In this document: in pieces, positions 28,560 to 35,065 of the stretch
How the letters are laid out: every line of letters begins with the position of its first letter
Numbering within the stretch: position 1 is the stretch's first letter
DNA from: Micromonospora sp. KC213
Lineage (GTDB): Bacteria > Actinomycetota > Actinomycetes > Mycobacteriales > Micromonosporaceae
Assembly (NCBI RefSeq): GCF_004348325.1
Contig: NZ_SMKF01000033.1
Coordinates: forward strand, 1 to 40,197
DNA length: 40,197 nucleotides
Reading direction: 5' to 3'
Notes under the pieces: generated by a model
What the model was told of the DNA's origin: nothing
The model's database searches: none
Seen by the model: the letters and a program-made list of their open reading frames with translations, nothing else
Program-made: the position numbers and the translations under genes

Positions 28560-28802
28560 AATCCGGTGACCTGCTCTACGTGACCAGGGATGCCAGCGTG
28601 CAGTTCGTCCGCCCGATCCACTTCCGGCTGATCCGGGTACTCGACTGGATCACCTACGACGGGTGGATCTGGCTCGACGGCCACCAGCTCAACGCCAGGG
28701 GCAGCGGTGGCCCGACGGTCGATCTTCGTACGGAAGTCCGGACTGCGGGTCGCCCCGCCACCCGCCATCGGGAAACTGGGGCGACAGCGGCGACGTACTT
28801 GA
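28556..28802 (+). pseudogene. Third small cassette gene, frameshifted
   Basis: GTG 28556 opens KSGDLLYVTRDASVQFVRPI, then HFRLIRVLDWITYDGWIWLD and GHQLNARG. After 28696-28705 this frame gives unlikely sequence. The +1 frame gives AVARRSIFVRKSGLRVAPPP ending at TGA 28800-28802, which is the tail I expect for this family. One G too many in the AGGGGC run, or two bases missing, would explain it. Left uncorrected, the first frame runs on without a stop into the antitoxin gene. The tail sequence is repeated downstream of the toxin gene. Confidence 0.6.
28761..28793 (+). repeat. 33-bp direct repeat flanking the toxin-antitoxin module (left copy)
   Basis: Identical to 29446-29478 except at one position (T 28777, C 29462). 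It lies in the tail-coding part of the third small gene. Confidence 0.85.
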
Positions 28803-28833
28803 TGAGCAGTTGGTCGGTAGAGAGCGAAGGCGT

Positions 28834-28885
28834 CGGCGCGGTTGTGAAGCCGCGCCGAACGGTACCGCGTGGTACAGTGCGGTAC
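28834..28885 (+). promoter_or_regulatory. Antitoxin promoter, GGTAC array and hairpin
   Basis: A perfect 8-bp hairpin (28834-28841 with 28850-28857) is followed by GGTAC at 28861, 28871 and 28881, exactly ten bases apart, so all face one side of the helix. The first pair also forms GTACC-GCGT-GGTAC. TACAGT (28873-28878) is a -10 seven bases before ATG 28886. Probably the autoregulatory operator of the toxin-antitoxin pair. Confidence 0.6.
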
Positions 28886-28916
28886 ATGACCAGGATTACG
28901 CTGCGAGAGTTCCGCG
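28880..28916 (+). repeat. Antitoxin start region (direct repeat, copy 2)
   Basis: Matches 25525-25561 in 36 of 37 positions, same orientation, 3355 bp apart. This is the intact copy. Confidence 0.85.
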
Positions 28917-29185
28917 ACGGAGCAGGCCGGGTGCTGGATGCGGTCGAGCGAACCGGCGAACCGGTCATCATCACCAAGTACGAGAGACCCGTCGCCGTGC
29001 TGATCGGCATCGACGAGTGGGAAGAGATCGAGGCGTTCCGAGACCGCAGGGACGCTGCGGTGATTGCCCGCTCCCGGGCCGAGGGGCAGTTCGTGCCGCT
29101 GTCAGCGGCCCTGGAGTCGCTCGGGGTCGATCCACGCGAGGTTGAGGCGCTGCTGGCCGAGCGGGCCAACGGTGAGGCGGCGTGA
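28886..29185 (+). CDS. Phd/YefM-family antitoxin
   Basis: This 99-residue antitoxin has an N-terminal Phd/YefM DNA-binding domain (TRITLREFRDGAGRVLDAVE, TGEPVIITKYERPVAVLIGI, DEWEEIEAF). A charged C-terminal region (FVPLSAALESLGVDPREVEA) would wrap the toxin. ATG 28886 is seven bases after TACAGT, suggesting a leaderless message. The TGA stop overlaps the toxin GTG by four bases (GTGA), the normal arrangement for type II modules. Inferred role: neutralises the adjacent RelE-like toxin and represses its own promoter through the GGTAC array. Confidence 0.93.
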   Translation: MTRITLREFRDGAGRVLDAVERTGEPVIITKYERPVAVLIGIDEWEEIEAFRDRRDAAVIARSRAEGQFVPLSAALESLGVDPREVEALLAERANGEAA

Positions 29186-29424
29186 AGGTTCAGATCGACC
29201 GGGACGTGCTGGTTTGGCTGCACAAGCAGCCACGCAACGTCTTCCTGACCGTCCTGAGCGCGATCCTCGGTCTGGTCTCCGATTCTGCACCGCAGAACTC
29301 GACCGAGATGCGTGACGGTTCCGGGCGTCGGTTGCGCGTCGGTGACTATCGTGTCCTCTACCGTCTGGACGACGACGAGTTGACCATTCACGCTGTCGGG
29401 CACCGCAAGGACGTTTACTCGTAA
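29182..29424 (+). CDS. RelE/ParE-family toxin
   Basis: This 80-residue toxin ends with the classic RelE strand set: RRLRVGDYRVLYRLDD, LTIHAVGHRKDVY. Basic residues and the final histidine/arginine/tyrosine needed for ribosome-dependent mRNA cleavage are present, so it looks intact. GTG 29182 overlaps the antitoxin stop, so translation is coupled. The module is bracketed by a 33-bp direct repeat and stands between a decayed small-gene cassette and the polysaccharide locus. Confidence 0.93.
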   Translation: MKVQIDRDVLVWLHKQPRNVFLTVLSAILGLVSDSAPQNSTEMRDGSGRRLRVGDYRVLYRLDDDELTIHAVGHRKDVYS

Positions 29425-29445
29425 CGCACGTCAGCCCCCCCACCG

Positions 29446-29478
29446 CCCGCCATCGGGAAACCGGGGCGACAGCGGCGA
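29446..29478 (+). repeat. 33-bp direct repeat flanking the toxin-antitoxin module (right copy)
   Basis: Copy of 28761-28793 with one mismatch, starting 22 bp after the toxin stop. Read in the corresponding frame it continues the small-gene tail (PPPAIGKPGRQRRSRCR, then TGA), so this may be the original 3' end of the third small gene. Confidence 0.8.
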
Positions 29479-29577
29479 TCCAGGTGCCGCTGATCGGACC
29501 CGAACGGGCGCGGAACACACCGGACCGTCGATCACGGGCCGCCGGGCACCGGCTGTCGGCAGGCGGTGACTGATCCG

Positions 29578-29583
29578 TACGAT
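29578..29583 (+). promoter_or_regulatory. -10 hexamer of the polymerase gene
   Basis: TACGAT followed by six bases (CGCACG) and GTG 29590; leaderless spacing. It favours GTG 29590 over GTG 29566. Confidence 0.45.
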
Positions 29584-29589
29584 CGCACG

Positions 29590-31254
29590 GTGCGAGAGTC
29601 TGCCGCAGTCAAGCTTGTCCGTATCGTCGGTGGTGCCGGACTGGCCGCTCTGGCGGTCGGGTTCCTGGTGGCGGGCAGGTGGCAGTTCGCGCTCGCGGTC
29701 GGTGTCGGCGCCCTGCTCGGCTGGGTGCTCTGCGAGCCGGTCCGGATCACCTGGGCCGCCCTGGTCATCGCCTTCACCGTTCCGGTGACCATCGACCCCG
29801 GCTACCCGACGAACCCCACGTACGCCCTGCTGCTGGTCCTCTTCGTCCTCGCCGGCTGGGGCCGGGTGCTGCGCGCCGAACGGGACGGCTGGCAGCCGAA
29901 GCTGATCGGCGTGGCGCTGCTGCTGCCGGCGTGCGCCGTGCTCGCCGGGATCGTCCACTGGCACAGTGCCAAGCCGGTCGTCGTCGGCCTCGCGCCGCTG
30001 TTGTGCTACGGCGTACTCGGTTGGCACCTGGTGGAGGAGGCCCGCCGTGAGCCACGGACGATCCGGCGGATCGCGGAGGCGCTCACCTGGTTCAGCGTCG
30101 CCGTCGCCGTCTTCGCGAAGTACCAGACCCTGTCCCGCAGTTGGCCGATCTTCGACCAGTTCGCCTACCACTGGACGTACACCTCCGCCTTCGACAACAC
30201 CCGGGCGGTGGGGCTCTCGGGGCACCCCATCATCTACGGCACCTTCGCGATGGCGATGGCGCTCGTCGCGCTGACCCTGCGCGGCCGGTTCTGGTACGTC
30301 CCGTTCACCGCCAACCTGGTGGGGCTGGTGCTCTCCGGCACCCGCAGCGCCTGGGTGGGCATGGTCCTCGCCCTCGCCGCCTGGCTGTTCTTCCGGTGGC
30401 GGAACCTCTCCCTGCGGGGAGTGGGCAGTGCGGTCGCCGTCGGCGCGGTCGCCTACGCGGCCGTGGCCGTGGCCCCGTCCTTCTTGACTCCTGCCGTACC
30501 CGAGCCGGCATCCAACGTGGCCGCCCCCGCACCGACCTCGGCGGCTCCGGCACCCACGCCCGCGGCCTCCACGCCCCCATCGGCGACCGCCAAGCCGAGG
30601 TCTGCGGCCCCCGCGCGGACGTCTGCGGCTCCGACCCGGACGTCGGCGGCCCCCACGCGGACGTCGGCGGCTCCGGCACCTTCCTCGAATGCCCCCGCGC
30701 CCGAGTCCGAGGCCGCCGTCACCCAGGGGCCCGCGCCGAGCCCCAGCGCGCCCGTCGACGCGGTCGACGTGGCGGGGTCGAGGATCTCCGACCCGGCCAG
30801 CGCGGGCGCGCGTTTCACCCGGATGAGCGTCGTCTGGGACGGCATCACCCGGGACTGGTCCACCGTCGTCTTCGGCAACGGCCCGGAATCCAACGTGCGC
30901 TACCTGGAGCACGTCGGCATCGGCGACGGTCAGGCCGAGGTCTTCGACAACACGTACCTGACCTTCTGGTACAACTTCGGCCTCATCGGCCTGGCCGCCC
31001 TGCTGTCCCTGCTGGTGGTGCTCTACCGGCACCTGCGGTCGGTGCCGGCCCGCGTCCTGCTGGTGGGCTTCTCGGCGCAGGTCTTCTTCTTCGACGTGTG
31101 GCTGTGGCCGGGGGCGGTGGCCGTGGCGCTGCTGGCGGTGGCGCTGGGCGCGGCGGATCACCCGTCGCTGACCGCCCGGCCGCTGCCGGCCCTCGGCGGG
31201 CGTCGCCGCAGCCCGGCGAACCCCGGCGCGGCGACCGCCCCCGCGTTTCGGTGA
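29590..31254 (+). CDS. O-antigen polymerase/ligase-like membrane protein (Wzy/WaaL type)
   Basis: This 554-residue protein has about ten hydrophobic helices and the Wzy_C-like segment DNTRAVGLSGHPIIYGTFAM plus SGTRSAWVGMVLALAAWLF. The large outer loop holds GNGPESNVRYLEHVGIGDGQ and DNTYLTFWYNFGLIGLAALL. Such proteins polymerise or ligate lipid-linked oligosaccharides on the outer face of the membrane. Residues about 303-390 are an Ala/Pro/Thr-rich low-complexity insertion in that loop, with RTSAAPT repeats, unusual for the family. GTG 29590 is chosen from the leaderless -10; GTG 29566 adds eight residues. It is convergent with the glycosyltransferase operon. Confidence 0.85.
   Translation: MRESAAVKLVRIVGGAGLAALAVGFLVAGRWQFALAVGVGALLGWVLCEPVRITWAALVIAFTVPVTIDPGYPTNPTYALLLVLFVLAGWGRVLRAERDGWQPKLIGVALLLPACAVLAGIVHWHSAKPVVVGLAPLLCYGVLGWHLVEEARREPRTIRRIAEALTWFSVAVAVFAKYQTLSRSWPIFDQFAYHWTYTSAFDNTRAVGLSGHPIIYGTFAMAMALVALTLRGRFWYVPFTANLVGLVLSGTRSAWVGMVLALAAWLFFRWRNLSLRGVGSAVAVGAVAYAAVAVAPSFLTPAVPEPASNVAAPAPTSAAPAPTPAASTPPSATAKPRSAAPARTSAAPTRTSAAPTRTSAAPAPSSNAPAPESEAAVTQGPAPSPSAPVDAVDVAGSRISDPASAGARFTRMSVVWDGITRDWSTVVFGNGPESNVRYLEHVGIGDGQAEVFDNTYLTFWYNFGLIGLAALLSLLVVLYRHLRSVPARVLLVGFSAQVFFFDVWLWPGAVAVALLAVALGAADHPSLTARPLPALGGRRRSPANPGAATAPAFR
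30616..30678 (+). repeat. Three 21-bp tandem repeats encoding RTSAAPT heptads
   Basis: Units start at 30616, 30637 and 30658 and share CGGACGTC-G/T-GCGGC. They lie inside a longer Ala/Pro-rich stretch (about 30496-30760) with weaker copies. Confidence 0.75.
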
Positions 31255-31293
31255 GCCCCGGCCCGGCAGCAGCTCTCGTGCTCCGGTGAGCGT

Positions 31294-31321
31294 CGGCGTC
31301 CGCCCCTGCGGACGGACGCCG
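31294..31321. terminator. Terminator-like hairpin between convergent genes
   Basis: GTCCGC (31298-31303) pairs with GCGGAC (31308-31313) around CCCT, and CGGC (31294-31297) with GCCG (31318-31321) across a four-base bulge. It lies between the polymerase and glycosyltransferase stops. Confidence 0.5.
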
Positions 31322-31331
31322 AGCGGCCAGG

Positions 31332-32177
31332 TCAGCCCACGGTGGTCGGATCGGGCGCGGCCGACGGCCGGGGCACCGGCGACCCGATCAGCCGGGCCGC
31401 CTGCCGGTGCCGTCGGACGGCCGGCGGCAACCCGAACAGGAACTCGGGGAACATGCCGAAGAAGGTCCGGGCGCTGCGCAGCTCCAGGCTGTGCGCCCGC
31501 GACCAGCGCAGCGAGTTCGTGGCGCGGGCCCAGTGATGCGTCCACCGCACGTCGCCCAGCAACACCACCGGCAGGTCGTTGCGCCACGCCCGCAGCCCGA
31601 GTTCGTGGTCCTCGTAGTAGAGGAAGAAGCGCTCGTTCCAGCCGCCCAACCGGACCAGGTCCGCGGTGCGGCCGGCGACCGCCGCGCCCATCACCCAGGC
31701 CACGTAGCGCGCCTCGCCCGGTTCCGCCACCATCCGGTACCCGGCGTGCAGGCGGGACAACGGCCAGACCTTGCGGTTGCCCAGCTTCGCCGTGGCGTAC
31801 GGGAAGCCCCGGCCGTTGGGCTGCGGCACGCCGTCGGAGGCGAGCAACTGCGGAGCGACCAGGCCGCCGTGCGTGTCGAGATGCCGCCGCAGCACGTCGA
31901 GGCCGTCCGGCCGGACCTCCAGGTCAGGGTTGGCGAACAGGACGTAGTCGCCGGTGACCTCGCGCAGCGCGGCGTTGTTGGCCCGGGCGAAGCCGACGTT
32001 CTCCGGCAGCCGGATCACCCGCGCGCCCAACTCCTGCGCCGCCGCGACCGAGTCGTCCGTGGAGCAGTTGTCCACCACGATCCACTCGTACGGCTTCGGG
32101 CCGGCACGCCAGCAGCGGCGCAGCGTCTCCGCCGAGTGGTAGCTGACCGTCACGACACTCCACCGGTGTCCCGCCAT
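31332..32177 (-). CDS. Glycosyltransferase family 2
   Basis: This 281-residue GT-A-fold enzyme transfers a nucleotide-sugar donor to a lipid-linked acceptor at the cytoplasmic membrane face. The N-terminal nucleotide-binding strand SVVTVSYHSAETLRR and IVVDNCSTDDS are followed by the DxD-equivalent FANPDLEV (about 95-102). YYEDHELGLRAWR provides the ED acceptor-side motif. Overall it resembles WbbL-type rhamnosyltransferases. ATG 32177 overlaps the upstream stop by one base (TGATG), with GGAG before it. It is the last gene of the operon. Confidence 0.9.
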   Translation of the reverse strand: MAGHRWSVVTVSYHSAETLRRCWRAGPKPYEWIVVDNCSTDDSVAAAQELGARVIRLPENVGFARANNAALREVTGDYVLFANPDLEVRPDGLDVLRRHLDTHGGLVAPQLLASDGVPQPNGRGFPYATAKLGNRKVWPLSRLHAGYRMVAEPGEARYVAWVMGAAVAGRTADLVRLGGWNERFFLYYEDHELGLRAWRNDLPVVLLGDVRWTHHWARATNSLRWSRAHSLELRSARTFFGMFPEFLFGLPPAVRRHRQAARLIGSPVPRPSAAPDPTTVG

Positions 32178-33136
32178 CACGCTCTCCGAACTGTCAGATA
32201 GCCGTACAGGGTGGCGAAGCCGAACCGCTCGCCCCGCCACTGGCGGCGGGCCGCCGGCCCCTCCCGCAGGCCGCGTCCCACCCCGCGCAGGAACGGTCGC
32301 AGCAGGCCCTGTCGGGCCCGCCGGGCGGCCAGCGCGAGATGCGCCACCGCGAGGACCGGCACCGCGACGAGCATCAGCGGCCAGGTGAAGGTGCGGGCCG
32401 CGACCAGGAGCCGGTTGCGGGCCAGCAGGAAGGCCCGGAACCCCTGGAGCCGGTCGTCGCCGTCGACGCTGTGGCCACCGGCGTGCGGAAGCATCACGTC
32501 GATCGTCCGGGTGCGTACGCCGGCGGCGTAGAGCCGGAAGGCCAACTCGGCGTCCTCACCCCAGGCGAACAGGTGCTCGTGGAACCCCCCGAACCGTCCG
32601 AACAGCTCGGTGGGGAACACCGCCGCGCCGCCCGAGGGACCGAGCGGAGCCCGCGACATCGTGGCGGGACGGTCGATGAACAGCGAGACCGGATGCAGGT
32701 CGATGCCGGCGTACTCGCCGCCGTGCATGGCCAGACCCACCGCGACGGGGGCGTCGGGATCCGCCGCGATCGCGGCGCAGACGCGGGCCAGCGCGTCGTC
32801 GGGCAGCCAGACGTCCGGGTTGAGCAGCAGGACGTGACTCGTCCGCGCGGCGGCCACCGCCCGGTTGCAGCCGGCGGCGAAGCCCGGGTTCGACGAGTCG
32901 GGCAGGTAGTCGTACCGGTCGGTGTCCAGGCAGCCGTCGATCACCTTCGCGCAGCCGTCCTGCGGCCAGTTGTCGGCGAAGACGAACCGCACCGGGAGCC
33001 CCTCGGCGGCGCGCACCCAGGTGGGGAGCGTGTCGGCGAGCACCTGGGCGGACCGGTAGAGCACCGTGACGATGGTCAGTTCCTGCGCCACCCGGGCACC
33101 GCCTTCCGTTGCCTGCTCAGCTGGGGGCGAAGTCAC
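32177..33136 (-). CDS. Glycosyltransferase family 2
   Basis: This 319-residue enzyme has LTIVTVLYRSAQVLADTLPT, the nucleotide motif FVFADNWPQDG, the DxD-equivalent LLLNPDVWLPDDA and the GEDAELAFRLYAAG catalytic block. A hydrophobic C-terminal stretch (WPLMLVAVPVLAVAHLALAA) probably binds the membrane. GTG 33136 overlaps the upstream stop as GTGA; GTG 33091, which has GGAAGG ten bases upstream, is a real alternative and would remove 15 residues. It adds one sugar of the repeat unit; donor unknown. Confidence 0.88.
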   Translation of the reverse strand: MTSPPAEQATEGGARVAQELTIVTVLYRSAQVLADTLPTWVRAAEGLPVRFVFADNWPQDGCAKVIDGCLDTDRYDYLPDSSNPGFAAGCNRAVAAARTSHVLLLNPDVWLPDDALARVCAAIAADPDAPVAVGLAMHGGEYAGIDLHPVSLFIDRPATMSRAPLGPSGGAAVFPTELFGRFGGFHEHLFAWGEDAELAFRLYAAGVRTRTIDVMLPHAGGHSVDGDDRLQGFRAFLLARNRLLVAARTFTWPLMLVAVPVLAVAHLALAARRARQGLLRPFLRGVGRGLREGPAARRQWRGERFGFATLYGYLTVRRA

Positions 33137-34215
33137 GTCAGTGACCGGTAGAGGCTCTGCCAGCGCGTGACGCACCGGTCGAAGGCGTACTCCTCGGCGT
33201 ACCAGCGCGCCACCCGCTGCCGCTGCTCCGCCGAGACCCCGGGGCCGAGTGCCTGCCGGAGCGCGTCGGCCAGCGCGGCGGGCGTGGGATCGGCCCGCAA
33301 CGCCAGAGTGCCGGTGGCGTGCCGGGTGACCTCCGCCAGGCCACCGGCCCCGGTGTGCACCACGGGTACGCCCAGCGACAGCGCCTCCAGCGCGCTGAGC
33401 CCGAACGACTCGACCCGGGACGGCACCACGAGGCAGTCGACGCGCTGGAAAAAGTCCGCCGCGTCGACCCGGCCGACGAGTTCGAGATTCGGGCGGGCGG
33501 CGATCGGCAGCGACCCGGCCCCGGCGACCCGGAAGTCGACGTCCGGCAGGCACGAGGCGAGCTCGGGCAGCAGGTCGACGCCCTTCTCCCGCTCCAACCG
33601 GCCGAGGTAGCCGACCACCGGCCGCCGGCCGGTCACCGGCGTGACCACCGGCTGCGGATCCGGCCAACGCACCGGCAGCGGGTTCGGGATCAGGCACACG
33701 TCACCGACGCCGCCCCGGTCGCGCAGCTCGGCGGCCTCGAACTCGGAGACCGCCACCGTCGCGTGCGGCCGGATCCGGCGCAGCGCCAGATCGAGGGTGA
33801 TGTTCGACTGGACCATGGCCCGCTGCCGCAGCGACCCCGCGGTGTCCCGGTACTGCCAGAGACTGTTGTGCAGGGTCACCACGAGAGGGGTCCGGACACG
33901 TTCGGTGCTCAGCGCGGCCCGGGCGTGCATCGCCGCCGACAGCAGGTGGGCGCAGACCACGTCCGGCCGTACCTCGCGGACCAGCCGGCGCAGCTGCCGC
34001 GCGTACGCCAGGTCGACCCGGCTGCGGGCACCGAGCGCCGTCCACGGCACCCCGGCCTCCCGCAACGCCCTGCCCACCTCGTCGTCGGAGGTGGCGGCGA
34101 CCACCTCCACCCCGGTCCGGGCGTGCGCCGGGATGAGTTCGGTGAGGATCCGTTCCGCGCCGCCGAGCTGCCGTCGCCCGGAGCCGCCGGTGGTGCAGAC
34201 GAACAGCACCCTCAC
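33133..34215 (-). CDS. Glycosyltransferase family 4 (GT-B fold)
   Basis: This 360-residue retaining glycosyltransferase begins VRVLFVCTTGGSGRRQLGGAE, with the acceptor-side GGAE motif. It has HLLSAAMHAR and LHNSLWQYRD in the first Rossmann domain, and GYLGRLEREKGVDLLPELA and the E-x7-E block RVESFGLSALEALSLGVPVV in the second. GTG 34215 overlaps the upstream stop by four bases. With the flanking GT2 enzymes it assembles the repeat unit on undecaprenyl phosphate. Confidence 0.92.
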   Translation of the reverse strand: MRVLFVCTTGGSGRRQLGGAERILTELIPAHARTGVEVVAATSDDEVGRALREAGVPWTALGARSRVDLAYARQLRRLVREVRPDVVCAHLLSAAMHARAALSTERVRTPLVVTLHNSLWQYRDTAGSLRQRAMVQSNITLDLALRRIRPHATVAVSEFEAAELRDRGGVGDVCLIPNPLPVRWPDPQPVVTPVTGRRPVVGYLGRLEREKGVDLLPELASCLPDVDFRVAGAGSLPIAARPNLELVGRVDAADFFQRVDCLVVPSRVESFGLSALEALSLGVPVVHTGAGGLAEVTRHATGTLALRADPTPAALADALRQALGPGVSAEQRQRVARWYAEEYAFDRCVTRWQSLYRSLT

Positions 34216-35063
34216 GAGGCACGCAGCCCTTCGACGGCGCCGCGCGCGATCGCCCGCCGTACCGGATTGGCGCCGACCGCCGCGCGCAGCAGCACCCCGC
34301 AGACGTACGCGGTGGCGGCGACCCGGCCGCGCCGGCCCCCCATGTCCCGGCTGGCCCGGATGAACTCCCGGGTACGCCGGCGCGAGATCTCCTCCTCCGA
34401 CCAGCGCCGCTTCGCCGTGGCGTCGTCCTCGTGCATGATCACCGCGTCCGGCAGGTACGCCAGCCGCATACCCCGCTGCCGGACGGCCCAGCACAGCCGC
34501 ATGTCCTCGGAGTAGAAGTAGGACGTCTCGTCCACCCCGCCGATGGCGTCGAAGGTGTCGCGGCGCAGGGCGACGAAGGGCCCGGTCAACCAGTCCGCCC
34601 GCTCCGGCGGCGCGACGATCCGTAGCCTCGGCGCCACCAGGCTCAGCCCGGTGGCGTGCGCCAACCCGACCCGCACGCTCAGGAAACGCCCGCCCTCGGT
34701 CTGCGGGACGCCCTGCGGGGTCAGGACGGCGGGAAAGGCCGCGCCCACCCCGGGGTCGTCCAGGGCGGCCAGCAGCCGGGCCACGGCACCGTCGTGTACG
34801 ACGATGTCGTTGTTGGACAGGATGACGTTCGACCGGCTGGTGTGGCGTACCCCGAGGTTCATGCCCCGGGCGTAGCCCAGGTTCGAGCCGGACTGCACGT
34901 ACGTCACGCCCTGCTCGGCGCAGAACTCCGCCAGCGCCTGCCGGATCTGCTCGGAGCTGCCGTTGTCCACCACGACGATCTCGGCCTCGCGGGGCAACGA
35001 CAGCACGCAGGCGCGGGTCCGCGTGAAGTCCTCCCAGGCGAGAACCACGATCGAGACATCCAT
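34212..35063 (-). CDS. Glycosyltransferase family 2
   Basis: This 283-residue GT2 enzyme shows VSIVVLAWEDFTRTRACVLS, VVVDNGSSEQIRQAL, SNLGYARGMNLGV, the DxD-equivalent ILSNNDIVVHD and FYSEDMRLCWAVRQRGMRLA. The C-terminal region is basic and amphipathic. ATG 35063 starts directly with the nucleotide-binding strand, two bases after the flippase stop, and AGGAAACG lies upstream. It is similar in build to rhamnosyltransferases, though the sugar cannot be read from the sequence. Confidence 0.9.
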   Translation of the reverse strand: MDVSIVVLAWEDFTRTRACVLSLPREAEIVVVDNGSSEQIRQALAEFCAEQGVTYVQSGSNLGYARGMNLGVRHTSRSNVILSNNDIVVHDGAVARLLAALDDPGVGAAFPAVLTPQGVPQTEGGRFLSVRVGLAHATGLSLVAPRLRIVAPPERADWLTGPFVALRRDTFDAIGGVDETSYFYSEDMRLCWAVRQRGMRLAYLPDAVIMHEDDATAKRRWSEEEISRRRTREFIRASRDMGGRRGRVAATAYVCGVLLRAAVGANPVRRAIARGAVEGLRAS

Positions 35064-35065
35064 TG

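Noticed and set aside
28268..29185. A single 305-residue protein fusing a small-gene product to the antitoxin
   Set aside because: The first part overlaps two well-supported small genes in another frame, and the antitoxin has its own leaderless promoter. The continuous frame is explained by a frameshift in the third small gene.
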